From Bactericera cockerelli (lineage: Eukaryota; Arthropoda; Insecta; Hemiptera; Triozidae): DNA of 64,000 nucleotides. The stretch is taken from NCBI GenBank assembly GCA_024516035.1, contig CM044956.1:7349818-7413817 (forward strand), given 5' to 3'. The position numbers and the translations under genes were made by a program. Of this stretch, positions 1 through 11,700 are shown in pieces. The notes beneath the pieces were generated by a model, which saw only the letters and a program-made list of their open reading frames with translations, was not told where the DNA came from and searched no databases. Each line of letters begins with the position of its first letter. Positions within the stretch are counted from its first letter, which is position 1.

Positions 1-997
1 CACAATGTTAAGTTATTTCCTTTTTAGGGAAATTTACTCAATTATCATAATACAAAAGACATGAGAACCATTTTCACTTCTTTTCAACCAGTTCAAGTAT
101 CTTTTTTCAGGTGAAAACTTTTTTTTAAGTGATTTTTTTTTCTTTCTTTTTTTAATTTCGAAAAATTACCTAAAATTATTTTAGTCTTAGAATGTCTCCT
201 GGAGTTGATTCTGAAATTTTCTAAAGATAAATCTTGGACACCCTGTATAAATTACCATTTTCTGAGAAAGCCCATAGCTGTAGGAAGCATCGCAGAACAA
301 CTAGTTATCATCACCGATCTGGAAATTAGTTTGCATTTAACTCAAGTGACTTCTTGGTCATTCGTCCTCTGTGCCTGTTATCAGATCTAACCTTTGACCT
401 GAGTGTTGATACTTTGTAATAAATAATAATAATAATAGGTAATGATAGTAGTAATAACAGGTAATGATAGTAATAATAATAATAATAGGTAACGATAATA
501 GTATTAATAATAGACTTTTATCTGCTAAGTTTGTCTACGGCAGCAACAAGCATGTTTCAACTACTTGTCTTTATCATTGATCTACAAATGAGTTCGTACT
601 TGGCTATCTGTTTATCTTTGGTCTCGACATGTTTTATTTGAACTGTTCATAGATTGTTATTTTCCCGTGTGAATGAGCTTTATCAACCTAATGGACGATT
701 AAGTGATTGACGGTTAGTAGGAAAAGGTGACGAAAGGTCGGAGATACTTTGATATCAACTATAACGGTGTGAAAGCAATGCACGTAGGCTCTTTTCACAC
801 TATCACAGCCATTGAGGCTATAAAACACCGAGACAAGTACCCGTATGTTGTACATCATACATCACACTCATAACTCTAGAACGGTTTAAGATCTAAGCGA
901 GAGAGATGACTTTACCACGTTATTCACTAGTTCTCGTTCTGTCTCTGAAGTTAGGTAATGTCCAAAGAAGTTATGACTTTGGGTGACCATCTTGTGA
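1..997. other. AT-rich intergenic sequence
   Basis: Apart from the MITE end near 240 and an ATA/GTAATGATA simple repeat at 420-510, I see nothing supportable. Confidence 0.6.
204..250. mobile_element. Right end of a mariner-type MITE
   Basis: CTTGGACACCCTGTATAAAT is the mirror of the TACAGGGTGTCC end seen at 35120. The left half is not recognisable. Confidence 0.4.
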
Positions 998-1078
998 TGC
1001 TGGCTTGTAATCTTGTGATGCTGGCTGTTCTTGGCCCAACCCAGGCTAGGTGAGGGTAGCTGGTTGGTATGTTTGCAG
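998..1078 (+). mobile_element. Fragment of the shared SINE body
   Basis: TTGTGATGCTGGCTGTTCTT and GGCCCAACCCAGGCTAGGTG match the middle of the 5S-type SINE; head and tail are missing. Confidence 0.6.
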
Positions 1079-1086
1079 CTAGTAGT

Positions 1087-1330
1087 GGGTAATAGATTGC
1101 CTAAGGCAATAACATATAATAATAGATTGCCTAAGGTAAGAGATTGCCTAAGGCAATAACCCCGCCCTTTAGTTAGGACATATATTATGTATATATTTAT
1201 TTATTTTTTCTTTCTTTTTTTTTATTTTTATATTATATTTTGTATTTTCGTTTATAATTATTTGTATTATAGGTATATGTCCTATTATCTAATAAAGTGT
1301 AAATAAATAAAAAATAAATAAAATAAATAA
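1087..1330 (+). repeat. Dispersed repeat J (GCCTAAGGC element)
   Basis: GATTGCCTAAGGCAATAACC, CCGCCCTTTAGTTAGGACAT, a T-rich middle, TATGTCCTATTATCTAATAA and an AATAAATAAA tail. It looks like the 3' end of a LINE or a SINE with an A-rich repeat tail. Other copies: 3597-3780, 30127-30310, 51680-51895 (plus), and 15895-15970, 23640-23790, 58855-58955 (minus). Confidence 0.75.
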
Positions 1331-1394
1331 ATACTCCTTTCTATGACCATCACGTCAGTCTATGTCGATTCGGTGCGTCATTAGAGGACTCTGA

Positions 1395-1512
1395 GGGCGA
1401 AATTAATAGACAATAAGTCATTGCTTGTCATCGGTTTTCCCCATCTAAGAAAGTATGCAATCCGATACTTAGCGCCACAGAGGTATTTCAAAAACGTCTA
1501 TTCATTTCGCCC
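1395..1512. mobile_element. MITE K
   Basis: Inverted ends GGGCGAAATTAATAGACAA and CGTCTATTCATTTCGCCC; interior GGTTTTCCCCATCTAAGAAA and CTTAGCGCCACAGAGGTATT. About 120-140 bp, non-coding. Confidence 0.78.
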
Positions 1513-2034
1513 CGAGAGTTACATATGAATACGTAGGAAAGAAAGTAAGAAACATACAGGTGCCAGGATACAGAGGACAATGAAGAATGAAGACCTAAAA
1601 GACATGGAGAAACTGTGTGGAAGAAGATATGAGAGAAAAAGATGTGAGAATATATTATGAGGCACAAGACCGAGAAGTATGGAGAAGACTGACACGCAAC
1701 GTCGACCCTGCCTAAGCGGGAAAAGACTGAGTAGAAGAAGAAACTACATCAGACCTCTCTTCAAATAAATCTATTACCTATATGAAAAATTTTGTACAAA
1801 TAACTATTTTTTTTTCAAGCCCTTCAATCGTTTTATTCGTCTTTTTAACGAAGCTTGCGAGAAAGATACTTCAATCGATCTTTTCTTTGGTAGTTATGAA
1901 AGTATAAAGAATAAACTGTTCCTACTGAATAATATCTAAACAAATGAATGTTCAATTTTCAACTCTCAATTTTTTAATTAAGTTTATTCTAAGTATTTAT
2001 ATTATATCTTAGTATAAGTCTTTTGTTTGTAATT

Positions 2035-2376
2035 TTTTTTTTTTTTTTTTATTATCTGACCTGGTTGCAGGGTTTTCAGTGAAACCCTTACAATTAACAC
2101 TGCGACCTAATTAGATCTATTGTGACCAGTTGATTCTATTTGGTTTTAACGTCCTGACTGAGATAGATAGTCAGGACGGGGGTTTTACCCTCCATTCGCT
2201 GGGAATCGTACCAGCTACCCACATTAACCTCACCCAGCCTGGGTAGGGCCGGAAATGCCAGCCTCACGTGTTTGGATGGAACAGAATTTTCGTCGAAAAG
2301 TCTGCCCCAACCGGGAGTTGAACTCGGGAACTCCGGACTACGGGCAGTAGTCACAACCATTACGCCACGGAGGCTG
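2035..2376 (-). mobile_element. tRNA-like SINE (family B), full copy with target duplication
   Basis: Read on the reverse strand, the head is CCTCCGTGGCGTAATGGTTG (A box), an anticodon-like hairpin GACTA-CTGCCCG-TAGTC (GCC, Gly-like) and B box GAGTTCAACTCC. The body includes CCCAGGCTGGGTGAGGTTAA, and a poly-A tail appears as T17 at 2034-2050. A 12-bp target duplication TTGTTTGTAATT flanks it (2023-2034 and 2377-2388). Confidence 0.9.
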
Positions 2377-2388
2377 TTGTTTGTAATT

Positions 2389-2873
2389 AATCTGTGTGGA
2401 TTTGACAACTTTATTATTTAGGTATTTCTAATTGGTCTTAGAATTGGGAATTATTTTGGGGCCCGTGCCCCTCTAACTGACTGAGATCATTTTTTTTTTT
2501 ACGGGATTAGGTATAATGAAATTTGAGAAACACCGCTTGCCGAAAAAACTGGGGGGGCACGTGCCCCCCCCTCCCCCCTATATCCGCGCATGGGGTTAAC
2601 CCCGTTAATAATATATGTTGAAATCTAAATTAAAAATAAAAAAATAAAAAGAGAAGCAGATACCCTCTCCAAATCACAATCCCCGCCACTGACCGAAAGA
2701 CAAACAAATTGTAATTGGATCTTCCGATTCAATTTCGCCCGAGCTCATAAACATCGGATCCCCAACGCCTCTGGTCAGAAGACTCCCAGACTTCAGAGAG
2801 TGTGATTCATAGCCCTGGACCACCCGAGTAGAGACGGGGTAACGCGTTAAATCATTCATTTGATATTCTTCTT

Positions 2874-2912
<39 letters not shown>

Positions 2913-3086
2913 AAAGAAGAAGAAAGAGGATTTAAAATATAATCTAAGTTAAGAAATAAAAAACGAAAAAATGAGAATGTTGGATTTAAAAATAAAAAAA
3001 TATAAAGAAGCGTCTCAATATTGATCTGTCTGCATACCCACTACCCACTCTGTAGATTTGAGCCACATGACTCCAATCCTGCGACT
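2389..3086. other. Unassigned sequence with poly-A run
   Basis: G/C homopolymers at 2549-2580 (GGGGGGGCACGTGCCCCCCC) and A31 at 2878-2909. 2670-2875 may be an inverted retroposon whose family I cannot name. Confidence 0.45.
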
Positions 3087-3302
3087 GCCAGGGTCGATGG
3101 CGCGTTGAATACACCGGTTCTCGTAGGATCACCGAAGTTCAGCAACGTCCGGCAAGATTTCTTGGTGCTGGCATTCCGGCCCAACCCAGCCTGGGTGAGG
3201 TTAATGTGGGTAGCAGGTTTGTGAGTTTCCTGCGAATGGAGGTAACACCCCCGTCGTGATATATGACGCAGTTGAAAGTGCCATTAAACCCAAATTGAAT
3301 GA
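3087..3302 (+). mobile_element. 5S rRNA-derived SINE, internal deletion
   Basis: Begins GCCAGGGTCGATGGCGCGTT, then GAATACACCGGTTCTCGTAG and ATCACCGAAGTTCAGCAACG. The C-box part is missing. The body runs to TTAAACCCAAATTGAATG and an A-rich end. Confidence 0.88.
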
Positions 3303-3596
3303 AAAAAAATGTGAAGATCATCCAAATACCAAACCTAGGTGTAAGAGAAGTTAAGAGAAAGGATGTTTTTCATATTTCTTTTAAACAAATGTTATTTTCC
3401 CTAGTAGAGAACTAAATTCAACATGATACATAAACTTACCACAAGAAACTTACCCACAATTCATGAAAAATGAAAAATTGGAACCTACCTTGAAAATGTA
3501 TAATATAAACATATATGTATAATTATTTAAAAGCCAATCAATAAAAACTTTGTCTATAAATGAGTCGGAAGTAACGAGCAATACACGGTGATAAGG

Positions 3597-3790
3597 GTTG
3601 GGTGGAAGAGATTGCCATAGGCAATAACCCCGCCCTTTAATAGTTAGGACATAATGTATGTATTTATCTATTTATTTTTCCATTTTATTGTTTATATTGT
3701 TTCCATTTATTTATTTTTTATAATAATTATTTGTATTGTACCTGTATATTATGTCTTTCTATTTAATAATAATTATTATTATATTATTAT
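3597..3790 (+). repeat. Dispersed repeat J
   Basis: GGGTTGGGTGGAAGAGATTG, CCATAGGCAATAACCCCGCC, then the T-rich middle and GTCTTTCTATTTAATAATAA. Confidence 0.75.
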
Positions 3791-4414
3791 TTCCCAAATT
3801 ATATTGCCTGTTTTATTACTTTCCTTTCCTTTTTTTTTACTTTCGTCTATAATAAGGAAATAATTGTATTAATCTTCTATTCAGTCTTCTGTTTCTTCAT
3901 GTCATGCCAGTGTCATTCACATATTTAATAATAATAATAATAATAAGATTTACCTGGATAATATCTACATCAGTTCTGGAAACACCCTGTATTGTTCTTT
4001 ACTTCCGACTCTTTCATAGAAAAAGTTTTTATTGATAGGCTTTTGAAAACGTTAACATTTGAATTGCTAGAAATATCTGATCGGCAGTTGTGACGGTTTT
4101 AACGAGGGACGACATTTAATTAAACCAATGCCCCTTTGTCCTCTAACACAATTAAAATTCCTGTCTTCAACCAGGAGAGTTGGTTGTAAGTTGTGATCGT
4201 GATGATATCGTTGGAGATGTGACATGTGTATGCAATGTATGCATAGCCTCGGCACTGTAATTGCTGTCCTATATTCACCTATCTTTTCCGTTCTGTTAAG
4301 GCACTGTCACACTGTCACACTGTCACACCACAGAACGCGCTTACGCGACATTCAGCTTCGTTTTAGTTTAAGTTTTACTTCCCATGGTTTCCGGGTGTCT
4401 TTTAAAGATTTTTC

Positions 4415-4426
4415 TCCTAGGCCTCT

Positions 4427-4464
<38 letters not shown>

Positions 4465-4901
4465 GGAGGTGAATCTTATCTAAGGGCCTAGTGTACATTC
4501 TAAGGGCCTAACATATGAATTGAGTCAGTTTATAACCGGGCATGGCAACTTCAACAACTATTTGTTTCGAATGAAAAAGGTACGAACAGATGTGTGTAGG
4601 TACTGTAGTGAGAAGGATAGCGCAGAGCATACAATGTTTGAATGTATTAGATTTGAGGAAGAGAGAAAATATGCTGAAGATCTACTAGGATTAAAACTAA
4701 ATACTGTAAACATCATTGATGAAATGTTGGCATGTGAGGAAAAATGGGAAAAAATTGTAAATTTTATAAGGGCAGTAATGAAAAAGAAGGAAAGAGATGA
4801 GAGAGTGCAGGCCCCATGACGTTGTCCCATGGTGAGCCTTAAAAGATAATGCACCTGAAGTAATGTTATTAAACGGGCCTCTCATAAAAAAAAGGGCCTC
4901 T

Positions 4902-4936
<35 letters not shown>

Positions 4937-4972
4937 GGAGGTGAATCTTATCTAAGGGCCTAGTGTACATTT
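4415..4972 (+). repeat. Direct repeats around the R1-like fragment
   Basis: GGCCTCTCAT, a poly-A run of about 30, and GTGGAGGTGAATCTTATCTA with the following AGGGCCTAGTG occur at 4415-4500 and again at 4893-4972. A short extra GGGCCTCTCAT-A8 lies at 4876. This is a segmental duplication or two insertions of a poly-A-tailed unit. Confidence 0.75.
4520..4819 (+). mobile_element. R1/Jockey-like non-LTR retrotransposon, C-terminal fragment
   Basis: The frame encodes FITGHGNFNNYLFRMKKV, then CRYCSEKDSAEHTMFEC, the terminal zinc knuckle (C-x2-C-x7-H-x4-C) after the RT/RNase H part of R1-like elements. The ORF then runs about 50 residues to a stop. The rest of the element is absent (5' truncation). 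It is bracketed by direct copies of an A-rich repeat (4415-4500 and 4876-4972). Confidence 0.75.
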
Positions 4973-5207
4973 CAATGTCACTTTGCCTATTTCCAAATCT
5001 ATTTGGGGTCGACATTGATCAATCTCTTCCTCATTTTATACCTACCCTTCCTATCGCCAACCCTTTTAAGAACGTCAATGATATGTGCCATTGTCTTTTG
5101 AGCTGTCAAAGCTGGTGCTGGTACTTTATATGTGAATTTGACTGGAGCATTTCAACAATATGCTTTTGTCTCTAGGGTTTTACGTTCCTTTCAACAGCTA
5201 GGTCATC

Positions 5208-5390
5208 TCGAGACGGGGGTGGTACCCTCCATTCGCAGGAAACTCACAAACCTGCTACCCTCATTAATCTCACCCAGCATTGGATGGGCCGGAGTGCCAG
5301 CATCACGAAGTCTTCACCTCGCTGTACGTTGCTTAACTTCGGTGATCCTACGAGAACCGGTGCATTCAACGCGCCATCGACGCTGGCCCA
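5208..5390 (-). mobile_element. 5S rRNA-derived SINE, C-box part deleted
   Basis: Inverted copy: body from GACGGGGGTGGTACCCTCCA, head ending ATCGACGCTGGCC. The 5S C-box region is replaced by a short GAAGTCTTCACCTCGC remnant. Confidence 0.85.
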
Positions 5391-5591
5391 ACAATACGTG
5401 TGTGTTTCTTTACTTCCTTTGCTTCAATTTCATCATCATAGAGTGGCGTCATCGTGAACGATGGTAGCCAGAAAGTGGAGGAATGACTCAGCACTTCTAC
5501 CACTGTCTTCACAAGGAGGCTAATAATTGACAAAGGCTCCCAGAACCAAACCAATGCTGGTCTACTCCCTGCTTTTAGTCCCCCAGCCAGA

Positions 5592-6429
5592 CTGCTTCAA
5601 CTTTAGCGAATTATAAAGTCCTTATCAATTAGCAGCACACAGTGTGAACAAAACGTCTTAAAGGTTTGTGACTCTTGTGTATAGCAGGGACCACGGACCA
5701 TGGCAGTATGGCAGTCGTAAGCACGTCGCGTTAGAACCCACTTCGTGTGACAATGCCTTTAGAAATTTAAAACTATGTTGTAAACATACGCGGGTCATAT
5801 AAAACCGAGTAATCTCTTGAATTTCTATTAAGAATAAAACAATAATTGAGCTTCCTAACCAGCAAATTCTAAGAATTTACTACCGTTTCCAGCGACTGTC
5901 ATAGTGTCATCCCAGACTCATTGTATCCGGCATTCCTATCAGATCCACCGTGTAAATATCTCGGGATTCATAGGCATAAAACTCGTGTAGGCTTTGCAGT
6001 AAATAATTGGACACTGCGGCCTGCACTTTGTTTCCTTAGAAAATAGAATCAAGATGAAACCGTCTTTTTTAACAGCCCGAACCTAAGCCAGGAGAACATT
6101 TCTAATATTTCTGAACCAAAGATGATCATTTCTAATATTTTTATGGGTCCGGTTAAGAAGGTTACTTCTTCTTTTCATTCGATGTCACTTCCGATTAAAT
6201 TTATTTGTCTCTTCATAGAGCATGAATAAAAAATCCGTAGAAAATTAGAATAATAAAATAAATAAACTTTATTCAGCTGGTGTATAGAAGAGAGCAGGGG
6301 ACACTTTACCAAGATCTTGGTCAACTTGGAATTAAGTTATTTGGAATCAGATTCGTTCTGAAGGAGGTGGAAACAACAGGCGCGGATCCAGGAAACTAGA
6401 TAGGGGAGACTAATTTATAATAACAATAA
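5592..6429. other. Unassigned intergenic sequence
   Basis: No coding signal or repeat match noticed. Confidence 0.5.
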
Positions 6430-6595
6430 TAACACTCTTTAGTGGAATGTTAACCAGGCGAGGTTATTGCTCAAAGCATTTTCTGATGCCACCTAACCCT
6501 CAAACAATTTAAAAATCTGAGGGTTAGGTCAGTTAGGTGGTAGATAATACTTCTAGAATGTACCTCGCGTAATGGTTACCTTCCACTCAAGAGAT
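6430..6595 (-). mobile_element. SINE family D tails, head missing
   Basis: CTCTTTAGTGGAATGTTAAC, GGTTATTGCTCAAAGCATTT and CCACCTAACCCTCA match the inverted tail. A second, direct tail (TCTGAGGGTTAGGTCAGTTA) faces it. Confidence 0.65.
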
Positions 6596-6898
6596 TCTTA
6601 ATATAATTCATTTACCATACTTACCGACCTCAGTAGCTTGATCGATAGTGTATAAGAAAAACTGGTTATAAGATTTTGATTTTGAAAAAAAAAAAAAATC
6701 ATTAATTTATATTTCATTTTTTATTATTACAAAAATTACATCGCCTAAGCTCATGCTAACTTTTTGGGTGTAAGAGAAACTTGTACATAAGAGAACTGGA
6801 TGTAAGATAAACATAGATAAGAGAAAAAAATTGCAGACCCTTGAGTTCTCTTATATCCAGGTTTGACTGTACATATAATGCTTTTCTACCAATCGGAT

Positions 6899-7290
6899 TC
6901 ATCTATTATACACGCTGAAAAAGGATTTTTTAAAAAGTTTGTATAAAAACCATTCGCATAAAAACTATAGTAATTTAGCATATTTTATGCTAAAAAAAAT
7001 CAATTTTTTCGCGTTTATACATAATTTTAGCATAATTTACACAAAAAGAGCCGTTCGTATAAAAATGGCTTTAGCATAAAAGTTTTTTATACTAAAATTA
7101 GCTTAATTTTATACAACAGGTTTTAATGACGTCATCTCATGTATGCTAACAGTGCCACATGTATGCTAAGAGAAGCTTTTTATGCGGAACATGTATAGTG
7201 AAGTTCGTATAATTTCATGCTAACAAAATCTTAACATAAAATAACTGTTTTCTTAGGGTAGCATAAATACTTTAGCATGAATTATATGCT
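6899..7290. repeat. TATGCTAA-rich cryptic repeat
   Basis: Dense variants of TTTAGCATAA, TATGCTAA and CGTATAAAAA on both strands, with GACGTCA at about 7129. Related blocks are 9400-9665 and 13180-13540. Confidence 0.7.
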
Positions 7291-8052
7291 AAACTAGTCC
7301 AGCTCCCGCATGAATGAGTACCCGGGTTCGAACCCTGACGGGGGCAATAATTTGCAACCGTGATGGTTTGGTTACTGTTTAAGTTACTGACGAGGGTTCT
7401 ACATTTAGCTGGGGATACTACAATACGTATTATATTATAATGTGATATACCTTTACAAAAAATTAATCATATAGAAACCTTGATAATATTTTCAAATGTG
7501 TTTCGCCCATGTTAAATAATCCTTAAACGTAATTCCCGGGAATATTATCTAATACCTATATTATTCTTAGCTTTTGTGTTGTAATTACTCAAACAGATTC
7601 CGTGGGAAACACATTAATATACCTTTAAACCTACCTGTTATACCTACCTGAGCGTTGCGTAGCTTATATAAATAAATGAAATAGTGCTATGGGCTAGACT
7701 CGAGAAATGGACTCTGAAATCTATTAATATTAGGTAATAATACACAATGGAAGGATTTTAGAGGCAAAGGTTAAAGGTATATTTAACGGTGATGAGGCTT
7801 TCGGAAATTTAAAGCATATATACCTATATTATGTTATGTATAACCACACCACTCATATTGACCAGCCGGCGACGTATATCAATTGGGTCACTAATGGAGA
7901 GAGGTCATCCTCTGTTTTTGCATGGATCGCAGGTATACGAGTGAAAGAACCTTTTTTAATGACATTTGGAACATTTGAACTGAACTTCGAAACACCTATG
8001 TGGAGTATAAAGTATTGTGTGTACAATTCATATACCTGATGTTAATATACGA

Positions 8053-8215
8053 CGGGACCAGCTCCCACAGCACATGGCTCAGTGGTCTTTGCACTCGTTA
8101 GACCCGGGCTCGAATCCCGGCGGAGACAATAATTTGTCAACATGGGTTTGGATGTTTTCGGGACCCATTCAGCCTCGTAACGACAATCTATATATGGAGG
8201 TATTGTCCATAGCGA
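8053..8215 (+). mobile_element. tRNA-like SINE, unassigned family
   Basis: ACCAGCTCCCACAGCACATG, TGGCTCAGTGGTCTTTGCAC (A box), GGGCTCGAATCCCGGCGG (B box), then TTTGGATGTTTTCGGGACCC. A fragment with CCAGCTCCCGCATGAATG and GGGTTCGAACCCTGACGG lies at 7298-7385. Confidence 0.72.
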
Positions 8216-8526
8216 CTTGTCCTCAGCAATTACAGAAAAGATGGATTATAATTAGATTTGGATTTACTGGAAAAAATCCTACAATGCTGTAGTGAGCACC
8301 TATATGAGCACCTATATACCTACAAATTATTAGTGGCCACCTGAATTGGGGAAAAATGATCAACTCAACTTACGGGAGTTCTGCAGCAAAAATGAATGAT
8401 CTGAGAGCAAAATGTTCGAGAGTAAAATGTTATAAAAATTACCTGAATTACTAAAGACAATTGTTAAACTTTTAACTTTTCATACCAATTTCACAAAAAA
8501 CCACTTTTTTGCCCAAATATTTTTCA

Positions 8527-8758
8527 TTTGTACTGTGTGTGTGTCTGTGTATGTATGTGTGTGTGTGTTTGTGTGTACTGTGTGTGTGTGTACTGTGTGT
8601 GTGTGTATGTATGTGTGTGTGTACTGTGTGTGTGTGTATGTATGTGTATGTGTGTATGTATGTGTGTGTGTGTGTTTGTGTGTACTGCGTGTGTGTATGT
8701 ATGTGTGTGTACTGTGTGTGTGTACTGTGTGTGTGTACTGTGTGTGTGTAATGTGTGT

Positions 8759-8821
<63 letters not shown>
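8527..8821. repeat. (GT)n microsatellite with TACTG interruptions
   Basis: Almost pure TGTGTG broken by TACTG and TATG; long open frames here are artefacts. Confidence 0.97.
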
Positions 8822-8822
<1 letters not shown>

Positions 8823-8854
8823 ACGATCCTGAACATAACAGTATCGATGCACAC

Positions 8855-9510
8855 ACATAAAGTTATACAAATGAAATATTTGAAGACATAACTTCAAGCC
8901 AAATTGGTACACCGCTCGTGCTTAACATAATCTCGGTCGCATGAACCATGCATTTTTCGTACAAAAAGGCACTTTATACTTATTTCCGCATACTTTTTAT
9001 GTCAACGCAAAATGTTTGCATAAAGTTATACATACAGGAAATTTGAAGACATAACTTCAAGCCAAATTGGTACACCGCTCGTGCTTAACATAATCTCGGT
9101 CGCATAAACCATGCATTTTTCGTACAAAAAGGCACTTTACACCTATTTCCGCATACTTTTTATGTCAACGCAAAATGTTTGCATAAAGTTATACATACAG
9201 GAAATTTGAAGACATAACTTCAAGCCAAATTGGTACATGGCTCATGCTTAACATAAACTTGGTGGCATGAACCATGCATTTTTCGTACAAAAAGGCACTT
9301 TATACTTAATTCTGCATGCTTTTTATGTCAACGCAAAATGTTTGCATAGAGTTATACATACAGGAAAATTGAAGACATAACTTCAAGCCAAATTCGTATA
9401 CCTCACAGTCTTAGCATAACTGCTATGCTAAACTATTAGCATAAACCATACGTGTTTCGCATATAAAGTAATTGTATGCTACTTTACGCATGCATTTCAT
9501 GCCAATGAGG
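8855..9510. repeat. 163-bp tandem satellite, about four units
   Basis: The unit starts CATAAAGTTATACATACAGG and includes GACATAACTTCAAGCCAAAT and GCACTTTATACTTATTTCCG. Starts at about 8855, 9018, 9181 and 9344. The last unit decays into TATGCTAA-rich sequence. Confidence 0.93.
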
Positions 9511-9922
9511 GCTGTTCGTATAAAACTATACAAACATAAAAATAAGAGCTATAGATTCATGCTAATTTAACATGATTGACATTCTTTGTATAGACTTATG
9601 TAAAGTCTGCATAATTTTTAGCATAGAAATAGGGCGGTTTGTATGGTTTCATGCTAAGGTTTTATGTTTCCAATAAAGATAGTTGTGTTCGGTTCGATCA
9701 TTTCTTTTTAAGTGTGACAAGGCAAGGTTGTATTAAATACGTTCGTAATGTCAGTGAGCGAATTTTTGGGAGATGATCTAGGTGAAAGAGAGGGACAGTC
9801 TACTAAAAAGTGTAAAATGAAATAGCCTAATGATAAAATTAAAACCTTGCTTGAGTTTACAGAAATTACACATTAATTTAAATTTTACCTACCTATTCTA
9901 AAAAAATGTACCCAGTTTCTTA

Positions 9923-10277
9923 TTGTTCACAAAGTATCTTAGTTACCTAAAATATTTAGACTTCATGAGAATACGGGACCTAATCATAGAACAGTTTCCT
10001 TTTGAACAAGAAACCTCCACGATCTGGTTCAAATTGTACCGTTCCAATGACAGCGACAATGATCTGCCTGAAGCATTTTCTTCAAAGAAAGATAAGTCTT
10101 ACCGAAGCTCCACGTCCGGCTTGCTGTATGAAATCTGGCGAACTCTCAGAAATAAAGGAAAGAAGGAAGGTGTCATCGAGTTCAAGAAGCGAAGGCCAAG
10201 TCAGAACCGGGAAAACCAAGAGCAGGAGGACTCGGAGTTGAACAAAAGCATTGCAACAGACACATTCAATATCGTAG
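9923..10277 (+). CDS. Unknown protein, first exon in view
   Basis: I do not recognise this family with certainty. The frame reads FMRIRDLIIEQFPFEQETST then WFKLYRSNDSDNDLPEAFSS, and ends with a basic, then acidic, stretch (GKKEGVIEFKKRRPSQNREN). Two ATGs (9923, 9965) are possible starts, or an acceptor lies near 9942; upstream exons cannot be excluded. The donor GTATGT at 10278 leaves phase 1, which fits the next exon (G|AA, Glu). Confidence 0.6.
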
Positions 10278-10318
10278 GTATGTATATACTTAAACTACAA
10301 ATAGATAACTTATGACAG

Positions 10319-10440
10319 ACCTCAGTAGCCTGATCAATAAGGCGACGGACTTGTAACCTGGAGGTCGGTGGTTCGAGTACCAGGTTAAGCATATATTTGG
10401 TAAAGCGAGTTTGGGTAGTTGTGATCAAAATAGTGATTAG
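10319..10440 (+). mobile_element. tRNA-like SINE (family F), in intron of the unknown gene
   Basis: The family head is GACCTCAGTAGCTTGATCGA, GGCGGCGGACTTGTAACCTG and GAGGTCGGTGGTTCAAGTCC (A and B boxes, TGT at the anticodon place, Thr-like). The tail contains AGCGAGTTTGAGTAGTTGTG and ATCACGAAAGTGATTAAC. This copy is slightly diverged. Confidence 0.85.
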
Positions 10441-10538
10441 TACAAATATCTTAAAAAAAAGGTATAAATAAAATAATTTTGTAGCTCAGATGTGGGGCTA
10501 CGTGACTTTTTTTATAACATGTGTTGTTTTGTTTTCAG

Positions 10539-10723
10539 AAAACACCGTAGTTCAAAACTATCTGCAATGGTTGGAGACTGCTACTCCAAGTGATTCCTTC
10601 GAGACTATCAAACTCCGTTGGGAGGATACATCAAGGGACAGACTCCAATGTTTGCAGGCGGGCAATGAAAAATTTCAATCAATCATCCAGTACTTCAACA
10701 CTCCTGAAAGAGGACCTGTGTTG
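10539..10723 (+). CDS. Unknown protein, second exon
   Basis: The acceptor is TTGTTTTCAG and the donor GTAAGT. The frame continues FNIVE|NTVVQNYLQWLETATPSD and ends FNTPERGPVL. Both splice phases agree with the neighbouring exons, which is the main reason to call this a gene. A SINE sits in the intron just before it. Confidence 0.65.
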
Positions 10724-10899
10724 GTAAGTTATTTCTTTTTTGATTTTTGATATTATATGAAATTACATTTTTACAATAAGTCCTTAATATTAACTTGAAT
10801 ACTGAATAGATAATTATTATTTACTGACATACGAGTAACATGCCCTAAACAACCCACACTAAGAAAATCGGTGATTTTCTTGTTATGTGGTATAGTACT

Positions 10900-11100
10900 A
10901 TTTTTCTCACTTTATTTTACTTTCAATTCTATTTCTCTCTCTCTCTCTTCCTTCTTTTCTCTCTTTCTTTCGTTTATTTTTCATTTTCTATTCATTTTTT
11001 ATTTATTTCGATCTCACTTCCTTTTCTCATTCTTTATCTCTTTTTCTTTCTCTTGACTATCAATGATAGTTGATTATTTATCTCGTGTGTTCTTCTCTGT
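10900..11100 (+). other. Pyrimidine-rich intron segment
   Basis: A long C/T-rich, T-dominated stretch (TCTCTCTCTCTTCCTTC) ending at the acceptor of the third exon of the unknown gene. Confidence 0.7.
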
Positions 11101-11105
11101 TCTAG

Positions 11106-11700
11106 ATAAACATGGACTTTGACATATTGCATCCTGGAAGAACAATGTGTTTGATTGAAGGTCTTCTCCATCACAGGGACAAGATCATCACCCTAGCAAA
11201 AGCCGTGAAGGAGAGGGCCTCGGACTGCGCAGTGTCTGCTATTGCTGCCCTACCTCACATCAGTTCCCGCCACAAAAAAGGTGAAGTGTCACTCTTGGAA
11301 ACCATCAAGGTCTGAAGTTTGCGAGGGATTCATAATGCATGTGTCCAGTCCTTCTAACATTGAAACCTGCAGGGTGAGTCGGATCGAAAAATTGACTAAA
11401 ATGTACAGACCTAAAATGTATGTAGGTGATTTTAAAAATCCAACCAATGTTTATTGTGTTGTGGATGACATTTTACAACCTCAAAATTCAATTGTAGCAG
11501 CTGTAGATCTTTGTTTCAAGATTTTCTTTGTAACACATTGTAATTACCCAGAAGAGAGTCAACATCTGTGGCTTACACTCCAGCTAGGTTTCTACGAAAT
11601 ATCCACCAAGTATGATAAGATTCATGCACCGACTACTAAACTTTTAGCTGACCTTGCATTAATGCCTAAAGCAAATAGAGCAGCCAGGGCATCTAGGTAG
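11106..11700 (+). pseudogene. Unknown protein, last exon with a frameshift
   Basis: The acceptor is TTCTCTGTTCTAG. The frame reads INMDFDILHPGRTMCLIEGL to GEVSLLETIK and then hits TGA at 11313. The reading resumes in another frame as EVCEGFIMHV and runs to a stop at 11700 through VAAVDLCFKIFF and YPEESQHLWLTLQ. Because both halves look like one protein, a 1-2 base indel near 11302-11315, real or an assembly error, is likely. A 62-nt intron would need an unusual donor (GTCTGA) and does not restore the frame. The C-terminal part faintly resembles multi-copy proteins annotated in other animals as SAM-domain-protein-3-like; this is only a guess. Confidence 0.55.

Noticed and set aside
8472..8912. 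Long open frames on both strands (Thr-His or Cys-Val repeats)
   Set aside because: Pure product of the (GT)n microsatellite; all frames are open by composition.
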